A stretch of DNA of 57,830 nt from Candidatus Omnitrophota bacterium (GCA_903884815.1 CAISGE010000068.1:1-57830), one strand, 5' to 3'. Counted from the first letter of the stretch, positions 15,305 to 23,873 are shown. The notes: generated by a model not told the origin, from the sequence alone. A program made the numbers and translations.

Positions 15305-16212
15305 TGAACGAAAACTTGGAAGCAGAAAAACAGATCATCGAAGCTCACCACGCTAAGGGCTACAAATGCTTGTCCATCGGCGTTCCTTTGGCTGGAAAAG
15401 ATGTCCCCAAACTGACCTTTTCGTCTTTCCTGAACATGTACAACCCGCTGTCAATGATCGATCTTCTGGTGAAGAACAAAATCATGTCGATGGTGAAGAT
15501 CGTGTCCACGTTTCCCATGGACGCCAACCGAAACGAATTCGCCAAGAACGCCATCGAGGCTGGGGTGGATTACCTTCTTTGGCTCGACATGGATCAGACG
15601 TTCCCCGCCGATGCCATCACGAATCTTTTCGAAGTGATCTCGGACGAACGCCCGATCGTGGGCGGCATGTACTACCTGAAGAAAGAACCCTACGCGCCGG
15701 TGCTTGGGCGATACGTGGACTGGGAAGAGAGTTCGCTCCCGCATAAGGAGTATTACGAGCAAAAAGGCTATGTGCATTCGGATGGACGACCGCTGATGTC
15801 TTGGCGCCCTATTACCTTCTTCGATAAGACAAACCCGTTTCAAGTGGATGTGATCGGGCTTGGCTGCGTGCTGATGAAGACTTCGGTGTTCAAGGACCTG
15901 ACGTACCCCTATTTCAGCTACACGCAAGATCCTCGCCCCGGCCAAGAGTACCGCCAGATGGACGAAGTAATGCCCTTCTGCGCTCAACTGAAGAAGCTGA
16001 ACATTCCCATATGGATTGACCCAAGGGTGCAGTGCGGTCATCTTACAACCTTAGAGACGAACGCTGATCTGTTCCAAGCGTGCCGGGACGCGCAGTTCGC
16101 AACATGCGCCAAGGAAGACCCAGCGCAATTCGACAAGATATCCAAACTTTTTATTGACGTACGAGAGGAGCAGAAAAATGGGACAAGATTTGAGCAAGTC
16201 ACTGTCAAGTAG
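15304..16212 (+). CDS. GT-A fold glycosyltransferase
   Basis: ATG 15304 overlaps the methyltransferase stop (TAATG); a frame from 15277 is longer. The 302-aa product has the phage glycosyltransferase features RNEFAKNAIEAGVDYLLWLDMDQTFP (DMD at the metal site, near residue 97), IVGGMYYLKK, and a late acceptor-side PRVQCGHLT. Translational coupling with the methyltransferase suggests the two act on one product, for example glycosylating and then methylating a capsid or tail protein. That link is inference. Confidence 0.75.
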   Translation: MNENLEAEKQIIEAHHAKGYKCLSIGVPLAGKDVPKLTFSSFLNMYNPLSMIDLLVKNKIMSMVKIVSTFPMDANRNEFAKNAIEAGVDYLLWLDMDQTFPADAITNLFEVISDERPIVGGMYYLKKEPYAPVLGRYVDWEESSLPHKEYYEQKGYVHSDGRPLMSWRPITFFDKTNPFQVDVIGLGCVLMKTSVFKDLTYPYFSYTQDPRPGQEYRQMDEVMPFCAQLKKLNIPIWIDPRVQCGHLTTLETNADLFQACRDAQFATCAKEDPAQFDKISKLFIDVREEQKNGTRFEQVTVK

Positions 16213-16360
16213 GGCGGTCAACGCGGTGTATGAACGCCGTTGCCAAGCTCACGTCGCTATGAACGGTCGAAATCCTACTCCAGAAATGCGTCAGCAGTTC
16301 AAGAAGGACGTCATTCACGAGGCGAAAAAGCTGAACAAGTCTGGAGGATTCAATTCATGA
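16178..16360 (+). CDS. Small basic phage protein
   Basis: Start ATG 16178 after GAGAGGAG; it overlaps the glycosyltransferase end by 35 nt and the next gene by ATGA. The 60-aa product is basic and helical (RAVNAVYERRCQAHVAMNG, FKKDVIHEAKKL). No family recognised. Confidence 0.5.
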   Translation: MGQDLSKSLSSRAVNAVYERRCQAHVAMNGRNPTPEMRQQFKKDVIHEAKKLNKSGGFNS

Positions 16361-17253
16361 AGCAAGACCTCTTGAAAGGGAAGACCGGGACGCTTTCGAT
16401 CACTCCGTACCTGAACAACCGTCCCGCGGTGGCCTCGAGCGCCGCGGTGATCGTGCTCGATAAGGGCGGGGCAACGCTCGTGACAGGGTACGGGAGCGTG
16501 AACGCCACGACCGGCGAGATCACGTATTCTCTGGATTCCGCATACACCGCTCAGATCGGAGAGAACTTCCAGATCCAGTGGACGTATACGATTGCAGGGA
16601 CCGTTTATTATCAGTCCTCGCTTTTTGACATTGTCCGGAATCGTCTCTCGATCCCGGTGGTGGACGACGACCTCTTAAACGAGCAGTCCGACATCATGGA
16701 CGGCGCGGAGCAGTTCTCAGGAATCGTGGACTCCGCGGCGAGCGCGACCTTGGTCGATTCTGACCTCAAGAATTACGCGGACGATTACTGGAACGGCGGG
16801 AAGGTGTCCGTCATCAATCCAGCGACCGGAGTTAAACAAACACGCGACATCACGGACTTCGTGCAGAGCACCGGGACAATCACTGTCGGGAGCGCGTGGG
16901 CAACGACTCCGGATAGCACGTACACATTCGAGGCGAAGCGTGGCTTCGCTCGCAAGATCGAATCTGCTTTTGAGGAGATGCTGATTGACGTTCGCTCGAA
17001 GGGTTTCCGCCCGGCTCTCATCCTGGAGTCTGGGGAGCTTAAGGTCCCGCTTATCAAGAAAGCGCTCGCCATGATCTGCCGGGATTTCATCGTAAGTCCC
17101 GATGATAAATGGTCAAAACTCGCGAACGATTACGAGGCGCAGTACGCGGATCGGTTCGAAAAGATCGTGTTTCAGTACGACAAGGACGAGTCCGGGAACG
17201 TGTCGGACTCTGAGAAAAATCAAGAGCTCGGGAACGTGAGGTTGAGACGGTGA
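16357..17253 (+). CDS. Head-tail connector or head decoration protein with beta-rich N-terminus
   Basis: ATG 16357 follows CTGGAGGATT; the longer frame from 16240 runs over the small gene before it. The 298-aa product starts with a beta-sandwich-like region (GTLSITPYLNNRP, TLVTGYGSVNATTGEITYSL, residues 1-90) and ends in a helical domain (ESAFEEMLIDVRSKG, KKALAMICRDFIV). This architecture and the position suggest a head completion or adaptor protein carrying an Ig-like extension. Confidence 0.55.
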   Translation: MKQDLLKGKTGTLSITPYLNNRPAVASSAAVIVLDKGGATLVTGYGSVNATTGEITYSLDSAYTAQIGENFQIQWTYTIAGTVYYQSSLFDIVRNRLSIPVVDDDLLNEQSDIMDGAEQFSGIVDSAASATLVDSDLKNYADDYWNGGKVSVINPATGVKQTRDITDFVQSTGTITVGSAWATTPDSTYTFEAKRGFARKIESAFEEMLIDVRSKGFRPALILESGELKVPLIKKALAMICRDFIVSPDDKWSKLANDYEAQYADRFEKIVFQYDKDESGNVSDSEKNQELGNVRLRR

Positions 17254-17666
17254 GCTACGCAACGGTTAAGAAGTATTTCGTGAGGCGTCTGGCTTCGTTC
17301 AATCTTCAGGAAGCAAAGAAGAAGATCAGTTTCGAGAACGCCGCGGAGAACTTCGACAATCAGTTCATCTTTGAGAACCCGAAGACCGATCTCGATGACG
17401 GGGATACTTTGGCGAATAGGTTCTTCCCCAAGCGCTCTATAACCATCAGAACCGCACACAAGACGTCTGAGGGATCGCTTCTCTTCGATTACGACTCAGT
17501 GCATACCCGTCTTGAGAACGTGCTCAGGGACCTGCATTCTTCCTCAAATTACCGTACCGACGGTATCCGTCGGATCGTATTCAATACTCTTTCCGTGACC
17601 GTGGTGAATGGTTACATCTCGGGAGATATGAGTTTTACCGTGGAGGATAGCTTGGCTTATGCTTGA
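17250..17666 (+). CDS. Head-tail joining or tail completion protein
   Basis: GTG start overlapping the previous TGA (GTGA). The 138-aa product resembles small beta-rich connector or tail terminator proteins (RSITIRTAHKTSEGSLLFDY and SVTVVNGYISGDMSF), which cap the tail tube or seal the neck. The assignment is by position and fold impression. Confidence 0.5.
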   Translation: MSYATVKKYFVRRLASFNLQEAKKKISFENAAENFDNQFIFENPKTDLDDGDTLANRFFPKRSITIRTAHKTSEGSLLFDYDSVHTRLENVLRDLHSSSNYRTDGIRRIVFNTLSVTVVNGYISGDMSFTVEDSLAYA

Positions 17667-17940
17667 TCCTATTTTCCAGAAGCATTTAGACAATATGAGA
17701 GCGTTACAGGAAGAGCTCAAGGCTACGGTAACGAACGCGGCTCAGTTTCTTAACCTGGATGATGTTTTGAGACACCCGCAAGCGGAATTGACGTTGTTCT
17801 CGGATGAATTGACCGCTCATATTGCCAAGAGATTTGTGACTAAGTTCATAGCGGAAGGGGTCAGATTCGCGGACGAGATGAAACACGTGAAGCGGAAGAT
17901 TGAACCAGCCACGCCGGAAAAGGTTGGAGCAGAGCAATGA
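17659..17940 (+). CDS. Hypothetical structural-module protein
   Basis: Protein of 93 aa overlapping both neighbours (8 nt upstream, ATGA downstream). Helical, with LDPIFQKHLDNMRALQEELK at the start and FADEMKHVKRKIEPATPEK at the end. Likely a small connector or assembly factor. Confidence 0.45.
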   Translation: MLDPIFQKHLDNMRALQEELKATVTNAAQFLNLDDVLRHPQAELTLFSDELTAHIAKRFVTKFIAEGVRFADEMKHVKRKIEPATPEKVGAEQ

Positions 17941-18440
17941 TAAACATGAATGTGAAGGTAACGGATATCCCGGAAGTGACGCTTGATTTAACGAAAGAAC
18001 TGGAAGCCTCAACTCTTGTCGTCGCCGCTGAGATCCGGGGAAGTATCATGCGCGGCTTTACGAACGCGACTGATTCGGGAGAGATCGGGGCGAAACCTGA
18101 GCCGATACCACCCAATCGTGGGAAATATGCTTATCAGAAGATGAAGACGCTAGGACACGCAGATCCGTTAATCGGAGAAGAGCGAAAATTGATAGATGCA
18201 GCGAGTTACGTGTCTAAAACGGTTGGCATGAATCACGTCGTCTTAACGCTTTCTGAGTCGATGCACCCCAATTCCGGAGGGAAATCTATCGCGCAGGTGG
18301 GAGCTGATAATTCGGTCAAAAGGGGGATGATCCCGGCGCGACCGTTCTTCGGAGTATCCCCGGCAGCGGTGAAGCGGTGCGTCGAACTTATAACGCGAGC
18401 TATTATCGATAAATTGAACGGAACAGTGGTGCATGGATAA
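17937..18440 (+). CDS. HK97 gp10-like tail completion protein
   Basis: Protein of 167 aa. The N-terminus is helical (LDLTKELEASTLVVAAEIRGSI), and the C-terminal half has a MIPARPFFGVSPAAVKRCVELI segment, the PxRPFxGxS pattern of phage virion morphogenesis or gp10-like proteins. They attach the tail to the neck. Overlap with the next gene is 8 nt. Confidence 0.65.
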   Translation: MINMNVKVTDIPEVTLDLTKELEASTLVVAAEIRGSIMRGFTNATDSGEIGAKPEPIPPNRGKYAYQKMKTLGHADPLIGEERKLIDAASYVSKTVGMNHVVLTLSESMHPNSGGKSIAQVGADNSVKRGMIPARPFFGVSPAAVKRCVELITRAIIDKLNGTVVHG

Positions 18441-18906
18441 TTTCAGCGAGTACATGAAAAATCAAATGAACGGAATCTTCTCGATCCTGAGTATTCATAT
18501 CCAGGCGAAAGCATCAAAGACGGCGATTACTCTTCAGGAATACATCAGCGTTTTGAGGCAGAACGGGCTCAAGGATCAAGAAATCAAAAACCTTCTGTTT
18601 CAGGACATCGCGGATCAGGGGCGTATCTTTGGCGAGTTTTTCAACAATTTAAACGCCGATGTCCGTGGTGCCATGAATAACGTCACCCACAGCGCGAAGT
18701 GGGGCAGGATGATGCCTGGAAGCGAAGAAATGCTTATCTGGGAGGTGGATTCAGAAGATCCCTGCCCTGATTGTCTTAAAAGAGATGGTGAAACAGACAC
18801 GTTTCAGAATTGGCAGATCAGAGGGCTTCCGGGCTCCGGGTGGTCGGTATGCCGGGAGAATTGTCTTTGTAATTTAGTGAAAACGAAAAAAATGGCAGCA
18901 GTCTAA
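18433..18906 (+). CDS. Minor head protein, Mu F / SPP1 gp7-like
   Basis: Protein of 157 aa, shorter than usual and matching the C-terminal half of head morphogenesis proteins. The signature is DPCPDCLKRDGETDTFQNW followed by GLPGSGWSVCRENCLCNLV, with the Cys pairs expected for metal binding. Those proteins are packaged in few copies at the portal vertex. Its usual place is right after the portal; here it is 6 kb away, which is unusual. Confidence 0.7.
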   Translation: MDNFSEYMKNQMNGIFSILSIHIQAKASKTAITLQEYISVLRQNGLKDQEIKNLLFQDIADQGRIFGEFFNNLNADVRGAMNNVTHSAKWGRMMPGSEEMLIWEVDSEDPCPDCLKRDGETDTFQNWQIRGLPGSGWSVCRENCLCNLVKTKKMAAV

Positions 18907-18922
18907 AAAAAGGAGAACGAAC

Positions 18923-19864
18923 ATGGCGGCTTCAGGTGGACTTTTAACGAACAAAACAGTGGTGCTTGCGAAAATCGAGGCGACTTACGGGACCGATTCG
19001 GCTCCTGCGGTATCCGCGAACGAAGTCGAGGTCTTCGGTCTTTCGATCAAGGTTCAGAAGGAGAAGGTTGAACGGAAGCCTCTTCGTGCGTCTCTCTCAC
19101 CTCTTCCGTCTTCCAAAACGAAACTGCTTTATGACATAAGTTTCGAAACGGAACTTAAGAATGGCGGGACAGCCGGAACAATCGGGCGTTTGTCTCCGCT
19201 CTTTCAGTCCTGCGGGATGAAAGAAACGATCAGCGCGGGCGTGTCGGTGACGTATAAGCCAGATGCTCCGGACAAATCCTGCACAATCTGGGTTTACAAG
19301 GACGGCGTTGTCTTCAAGGCCAAGGGGTGCCGTGGCTCTTTTGAGATCGTCGCGGACTCCGGGAAGATCCCGATGGTGAAATGGACCTTCAAGGGAATCT
19401 ACACCGTTCCTGCGGATCTCGCGCTATGCACTCCAGTGTACGAAACCACGATCGGTCAGATTTGCGAGAACGTGGCCTGCGCTGTCTCTGGTTTTGTGGG
19501 GTACACGAGAAACTATTCCATCAACCTGAACAACCAGATCGTGGATCGAGCATCCATCAACGCTGCGGTTGCTGCCGGCGGAATGGTCGGCGTTCTGATC
19601 GGTTCCAGAAATCCCACAGGAAAGATTCTTCTGGAAGCGGAATTGACGGCCACAGAACCGATGTGGACGGAGTTTGACGCTGATACCCTGGTCGATTTCA
19701 CGGCGACGCATGGCGCGAGCGCCGGGAATATCGTTACGATCACCGGGACTGGAAAGACTCAGTATGACGCCATTGATCCGACGGACGAGAACGGGGTTTT
19801 CATGTACAGTTGCGACCTTCAATTTTCGGGTACTTCGGATGAAATCTCAATCGTGATGACATAG
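18923..19864 (+). CDS. Major tail tube protein
   Basis: Protein of 313 aa. It begins with GLLTNKTVVLAKIEATYGTDSAPA, the standard opening of this tail tube family, and continues with many beta strands (SFETELKNGG, FKAKGCRGSFEIVADSG) and a C-terminal Ig-like domain. It forms the tube of the long tail. AAAGGAGAACGA precedes the ATG. A small hairpin GTTGTT/AACAAC (19864-19879) follows the gene. Confidence 0.8.
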   Translation: MAASGGLLTNKTVVLAKIEATYGTDSAPAVSANEVEVFGLSIKVQKEKVERKPLRASLSPLPSSKTKLLYDISFETELKNGGTAGTIGRLSPLFQSCGMKETISAGVSVTYKPDAPDKSCTIWVYKDGVVFKAKGCRGSFEIVADSGKIPMVKWTFKGIYTVPADLALCTPVYETTIGQICENVACAVSGFVGYTRNYSINLNNQIVDRASINAAVAAGGMVGVLIGSRNPTGKILLEAELTATEPMWTEFDADTLVDFTATHGASAGNIVTITGTGKTQYDAIDPTDENGVFMYSCDLQFSGTSDEISIVMT

Positions 19865-19912
19865 TTGTTAGAAAACAACAGAAGTAAAACAAGATAACCG
19901 GAGGGTTAAGAG

Positions 19913-20245
19913 ATGAGTTTAAACGAGGTTCTTGGAAAGAACGGAGCGACGATAAAGGTTGGCGATAAGGAGTTTGAATTGTCCCCATTGTTCATGGAGG
20001 ATATCGCAGCGTTGGAAGGGGAATTCGGTTGCGATCTTGAGGGCTTTGGTTCGGCGTTTAAAAAGACGAAAAACATTATCTCTCTCGTCTTTCATTCTCT
20101 GAAACAGAAACATCCGAGCATCAAGATCGAGGAAGTCGGAAAGATGTTCAAATTCTCTGACATGAACGATCTCGTATCAAAGATCATGGAAATATCGGGG
20201 ATGCAAACTCCCGCAAAAAACGAAACAGGGACGGCAGCCGCTTAA
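19913..20245 (+). CDS. Tail assembly chaperone G-like, frameshift donor
   Basis: Protein of 110 aa in the position of lambda gpG, between tail tube and tape measure. It starts SLNEVLGKNGATIKVGDKEFEL and is acidic and helical. A slippery A AAA AAC in frame at 20215-20221 with a long stem downstream lets part of the ribosomes shift -1 to give a 191-aa G-GT fusion. Such chaperones coat the tape measure during tail assembly and the ratio of the two forms matters. AGGGTTAAG gives the ribosome site. Confidence 0.8.
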   Translation: MSLNEVLGKNGATIKVGDKEFELSPLFMEDIAALEGEFGCDLEGFGSAFKKTKNIISLVFHSLKQKHPSIKIEEVGKMFKFSDMNDLVSKIMEISGMQTPAKNETGTAAA

Positions 20246-20272
20246 AGCATTCAGGTCAGGCTGAACCGTCCC
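20215..20272 (+). promoter_or_regulatory. Programmed -1 ribosomal frameshift signal
   Basis: The slippery heptamer A AAA AAC (20215-20221) is in the zero frame (GCA AAA AAC). After a 6-nt spacer a stem forms: GGGACGG (20228-20234) with CCGTCCC (20266-20272), continued by CAGCC (20235-20239) with GGCTG (20259-20263), a 12-bp stem broken by a 2-nt bulge. The zero-frame stop (20243-20245) lies in the loop. The -1 frame is open from here to 20487. Confidence 0.88.
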
Positions 20273-20487
20273 CGATGAGTTGGGAGCGGATGGTGTTCAT
20301 CTTCAAAACTCATCCGTTCAACATGAGTTTCAAGGAGATTCGGAAAATGACGTTTAGACAGGCTATTTTAATGATTTCAGAGCTCAAGACGGTTCGGACG
20401 GAACGCCTTGACGCCGCGTCCCTGATCCTCAAGCGTTCTAAGGACGTCATGCCCGTCTTCGACGTCACGAGTGGGATTTATGATTAG
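20221..20487 (+). CDS. T-like C-terminal extension of the tail chaperone, made by -1 frameshift
   Basis: The -1 frame runs from the slippery site to TAG at 20485-20487 and adds 88 residues to the first 103 of the G-like protein. The conserved part is SWERMVFIFKTHPFNMSFKEI. An internal ATG at 20275 exists but has no ribosome site, so expression by frameshift is the likely route. In lambda the corresponding GT form contacts the tape measure and tail tube proteins. Confidence 0.78.
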   Translation, partial: RNRDGSRLKHSGQAEPSPMSWERMVFIFKTHPFNMSFKEIRKMTFRQAILMISELKTVRTERLDAASLILKRSKDVMPVFDVTSGIYD

Positions 20488-20616
20488 TTTCTCTTCGTCG
20501 GAAAGTCGAGGATTCGCCTTCATGTGGATTTCGAGCTTGGGCGCGGTTGGGAAATATTGTTCCGTAGTTTTGGAGCGTTTCTGTTTCATGGGAACCTCCA
20601 GTTTTTGGAAGTCAGT

Positions 20617-20646
20617 TTACGCAGAAATGAAGTTATTGTGTAATAT
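20617..20646 (+). promoter_or_regulatory. Promoter with operator-like dyad for the lipoprotein cassette
   Basis: A -10 TAATAT (20641-20646) has TTTACG or TTACGC about 18-19 nt upstream. Over it lies a dyad TTACGCA (20617-20623), 13 nt, TGTGTAA (20637-20643). The same dyad with the same spacer occurs at 33193-33219, suggesting a shared regulator. Downstream, before the gene, are small hairpins GCCCTC/GAGGGC (20652-20669) and GGTCC/GGACC (20684-20698). No other gene is evident on this strand between 20488 and 20710. Confidence 0.6.
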
Positions 20647-20710
20647 AAATGGCCCTCAGTTTCGAGGGCAGAGTATCACAACCGGTCCAGATCGGACCAG
20701 AGGAGAGTGT

Positions 20711-21121
20711 ATGAAAAAGTTCATGGCATTGGTGATGTGTTTCGCGTTGTTGGGGTGTGCGACGTATCAACCCCCGACATATTTTTTAACAAATCAGAAC
20801 TTAAAAGATGCTGGACAGACTCTAGTTTCTGATTATCTCAACGGACAATTGCACGGAGAATCCACAAGTTCAGCAGCTCACAAGTATGGTCCAGGAGCTT
20901 CTGAATATTACAATCTTCAGGATTTTCAGGTTAATTGCGTCGGTCAGTTTTATGGGCACCCAGCTTATGGAATAAGGGTGAAAGCTAGCAATAAACTTGG
21001 TGGAATATTTTGGAAGAGCCAAGTAATTACGCTCTCATATGAGCCACAATTGGGAGCAAACGATATTTATAAAGGATTGAGACTTTACGGAATTGATGAT
21101 TCAGATGTGTGTTCCACGTAA
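20711..21121 (+). CDS. Phage-encoded lipoprotein (moron)
   Basis: ATG 20711 follows AGAGGAGAG; the longer frame from 20471 has no support. The 136-aa product has a lipoprotein signal, with LALVMCFALLGCA giving a lipobox (LLGC). The mature part is Tyr- and Asn-rich and unlike its neighbours, and the gene is AT-richer. It has its own promoter in the middle of the tail operon, which fits a lysogenic conversion gene, for example superinfection exclusion by a surface lipoprotein. The specific role is inference. Confidence 0.65.
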   Translation: MKKFMALVMCFALLGCATYQPPTYFLTNQNLKDAGQTLVSDYLNGQLHGESTSSAAHKYGPGASEYYNLQDFQVNCVGQFYGHPAYGIRVKASNKLGGIFWKSQVITLSYEPQLGANDIYKGLRLYGIDDSDVCST

Positions 21122-21137
21122 AGGATGAAAGGAATGA

Positions 21138-22991
21138 ATGGCTAACCCGAAAGTTCAGATCGATGTCACCCTAAACGATAAAGCCACTGATGGTCTTAAA
21201 GGGTTGAGCTCTTCCCTGAAACAGATGGGCCGGGATATTTCCATCGTTTCGAGAGAACTTATCACGGTGAGCGCGGCTGTCACCGGAACGATGACGGTCG
21301 CATTCTCAAAAGCCGCAAAAGATATTCCTGCGGTTGCTAACGAGATTAAATCGCTAAGTAATTCCTTCCAGTCGATGGCCGATTCTGTATCCACAGCCGC
21401 CCTTCCTTCGCTTCAGCAATTCTCCAATTTTATGAATAACGTGGCAATCACTATCCGAGATTTTTCAGAGAGTCATCAGGAGCTTATAAATAAAGTTGTC
21501 AAGACCTCTGCTGTTGTTCTTGCTTTATCCACTGCGGGTTATGCCCTTGGTGGTGTATTTAAAGCATTAGCGGCGTCGGTTCGTCTCTTAACGCCGCTCA
21601 TGGAAGGATTGAACCTTGTCCTTGGAATCACGAAGATTCAATCAGCTATGCTAACTCAATCCGTCGTTGCCCTCGTTGATGCTTATGTTCTTTTGACAAA
21701 GCTCAACCCCCTGGCCAATTTAAAAAACTTTGCTCTTGGGGGAATTTTTGGATTTAGTGCTGGGGGGAATGCTCAATTAATTCAGAAGGAAGTTGATAAA
21801 ATCAAAGCGATGCTGGATTCTCTTTTCAATGACACCAATTCTCCCGTCCAAAGAAGTGTTGATAATTGGGGGAGATTTTCTAGAGGTTTTCAGAGTAGTT
21901 TAAAAAGCATGGCTGACAACGTTGAGGAATTTGGAAAATCAGTATCTGACTCAATTCAAAAAGCATTTTCAGATACGATTTTTGACGCTATTACGGGAAA
22001 ACTTCACGGTTTAAGAGACGTCATAAAATCATTGGGAGAAACCATACTGAAAGCAGGATTGAATAATCTAGTAAATGCTGGGATGGGAAAACTATTCGGA
22101 ACTGCTGAGAAACCAAACAGCGGATTATTCGGTGGAGCACTGAACGGACTTTTTGAAATCCTTGGCCTCAAGAAGACTTCCAAGCAGTTTGAGGATCTCA
22201 CGCAGAACATGAAATATTTCGGGAAAGAAAAAGACAAGGTCATCGATAAGCTGAAGGTGTTCGGAAAGGGTCTCGACAAAGAATCTCCCGCGAAGGGCGC
22301 GGGATCTGGGATTGGTGGAATTGCGGAAGGAATATCCGTCAACATCGGCAGTTTTATGGATGCCGCGAAGGCTACAGGCGGTCTAAATGCCATGTTAGCA
22401 GGCACGCTAGGCCTCGTATCTGCCCTTGGGACGGGGTTTGACGCCGTGGGCCTGAAGATCATCAAGATGGGGATCACGTACGCCGTGACCCAGGTCGCGA
22501 TGCTGGCGGTCAGTATGGCCGCCGCAGTCACCCAGGTCGCTATCGGGACGGCAACGGCCGCGGCTTTAGCGGCGGCGTGGGTCGTTCCGGCGCTTCTGGC
22601 GTCCATCGCAACGCTTGGCGGGGCTGCAGCGATCGGAGCGGGGGCTTTGGCGGGTGCTATGGCCGCCACCGGTGGAATGGTCGCCGCGGGGTTCAGCGCG
22701 TCAACGGCGGGAGGTGCCGGCGGTCTTCCCGCGGGTGCCGGGATCTCGTTCGGGGACGGAGAGTTCCCGAAAGGCGCGGAGGGCGGGATCGTGACTCGTC
22801 CAACGCTCGCGCTCATTGGTGAAGCGGGTCCGGAGGCCGTCGTTCCTCTCAATAGGACTCCAGGGTCTTCGCCTCTTGGAAAAGGTCGTGGTGGGTCAAA
22901 CGTGAACATCAATATCGACACCGCAATGCTGAACAGTCCTTCGAACATGATGGATTTCGTGCGCCTTCTTAAACAGGAACTTGCCAGATGA
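21138..22991 (+). CDS. Tape measure protein
   Basis: Protein of 617 aa, the longest of the tail module. It has the expected traits: an N-terminal helical part (GLKGLSSSLKQMGRDISIV), long hydrophobic helices in the middle (VALSTAGYALGGVFKALA), an Ala/Gly-rich transmembrane-like block (residues 435-540), and the GEAGPEAVVPLNR motif near the C-terminus. At roughly 0.15 nm per residue the tail would be about 90 nm. The 21,400-22,150 part is AT-richer than the rest. It ends overlapping the distal tail gene (ATGA). Confidence 0.88.
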   Translation: MANPKVQIDVTLNDKATDGLKGLSSSLKQMGRDISIVSRELITVSAAVTGTMTVAFSKAAKDIPAVANEIKSLSNSFQSMADSVSTAALPSLQQFSNFMNNVAITIRDFSESHQELINKVVKTSAVVLALSTAGYALGGVFKALAASVRLLTPLMEGLNLVLGITKIQSAMLTQSVVALVDAYVLLTKLNPLANLKNFALGGIFGFSAGGNAQLIQKEVDKIKAMLDSLFNDTNSPVQRSVDNWGRFSRGFQSSLKSMADNVEEFGKSVSDSIQKAFSDTIFDAITGKLHGLRDVIKSLGETILKAGLNNLVNAGMGKLFGTAEKPNSGLFGGALNGLFEILGLKKTSKQFEDLTQNMKYFGKEKDKVIDKLKVFGKGLDKESPAKGAGSGIGGIAEGISVNIGSFMDAAKATGGLNAMLAGTLGLVSALGTGFDAVGLKIIKMGITYAVTQVAMLAVSMAAAVTQVAIGTATAAALAAAWVVPALLASIATLGGAAAIGAGALAGAMAATGGMVAAGFSASTAGGAGGLPAGAGISFGDGEFPKGAEGGIVTRPTLALIGEAGPEAVVPLNRTPGSSPLGKGRGGSNVNINIDTAMLNSPSNMMDFVRLLKQELAR

Positions 22992-23743
22992 GCTTAGACA
23001 TTAAACTCGGATCATACTCTTTCGGTGACTACGTGGACACGTTCGAGATTAGCCAGGACTCACGAGTCGAGCAGATCGAGATCCCGAGACGCCATGGCTT
23101 GATGTCGGACGTCGGATACCGTAGTGGAATTTCGATTCGTATCGGGGGATTGATCTACTGTGACAGTTACCTCGATACCAGGACCGCTTTCAACCTTCTG
23201 AAGAACGCTTTTCAGTTAGGGAAGGCGGTCCTCACAGTTTTCTCGGACCGTCAAATCGTGGTCCAGAAGACTTCTTTTCAGTCCTCGTATGAGGAGCAGG
23301 ATCTCCGAAGGATCAGATGGGACGCCGAGCTCGTCGCGGATGACTTCGGGTTCGTGGATGTGGACCCGACTGTGGCGTCAGTGAGCGCGTCCGCGTCTCC
23401 TCAGACGAATGTCGTGGCGACCTCGGGGAACCTTGAGACGAATCACATCATGCGGATCACTGCGAACACCGACAACATCGCCACCGGCCTCAGGATTGAT
23501 AACCTTACAACTGGAAAATATTTCATTTATAACGCCGCGATAACGGCGGGGCATTGGATCCAGATCGATACCGATCTGCTAACGGTGGTAGACGACACCG
23601 GAGCGAACAAGCTCACGAACTTCTCCGGGGATTTCTTCACGCTCGCGGCGGGGAATAACTCTATCCGATGGACCGGGACAGTGTCCGGAGCTGTGAAGCC
23701 AGCATACACGATAACTTATCGCGGGAAATACGATGGAATTTGA
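22988..23743 (+). CDS. Distal tail protein (Dit-like)
   Basis: Protein of 251 aa overlapping the tape measure stop by ATGA. The N-terminal half has VEQIEIPRRHGLM and a GYRSGISIRIGGLIYCDSYLD segment typical of Sipho_tail (PF05709) ring proteins; the C-terminal half is a beta-sandwich (TGLRIDNLTTGKYFIYNAA). Dit hexamers form the hub that joins tail tube to fibres. Confidence 0.75.
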   Translation: MSLDIKLGSYSFGDYVDTFEISQDSRVEQIEIPRRHGLMSDVGYRSGISIRIGGLIYCDSYLDTRTAFNLLKNAFQLGKAVLTVFSDRQIVVQKTSFQSSYEEQDLRRIRWDAELVADDFGFVDVDPTVASVSASASPQTNVVATSGNLETNHIMRITANTDNIATGLRIDNLTTGKYFIYNAAITAGHWIQIDTDLLTVVDDTGANKLTNFSGDFFTLAAGNNSIRWTGTVSGAVKPAYTITYRGKYDGI

Positions 23744-23873
23744 GATATCTCTTCCTCAGGACTTGGAAAAGTTAGAGGCTCTCGCAAGAACCGACGTTCC
23801 GGAAGGAACGAATTACTGCAAGGTTTCCGCGACGCTGCTCTTGAAGATGCTCGGAGTGAATCATGGGGCTTAG
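23733..23873 (+). CDS. Small protein between Dit and tail hub (46 aa)
   Basis: ATG 23733 lies in the end of the Dit gene and the stop is 8 nt inside the next one. The product (MEFEISLPQDLEKLEALART, then TNYCKVSATLLLKM) is acidic and helical. The two overlaps and compact packing support it. Unknown function. Confidence 0.45.
   Translation: MEFEISLPQDLEKLEALARTDVPEGTNYCKVSATLLLKMLGVNHGA

Noticed and set aside
20377..20589. Minus-strand ORF of 70 aa diverging from the lipoprotein gene, with GGAGG before its ATG
   Set aside because: The second half is antisense to the conserved chaperone extension and nothing is recognised. The ribosome site is attractive, so it is only held as a weak candidate, not listed.
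20471..20710. N-terminal extension of the lipoprotein
   Set aside because: The extended frame crosses a promoter and two hairpins and would bury the signal peptide; ATG 20711 has the ribosome site.
22004..22948. Minus-strand frame of 314 aa opposite the tape measure gene
   Set aside because: Antisense of an Ala/Gly-rich stretch, giving Pro/Ala-rich nonsense.
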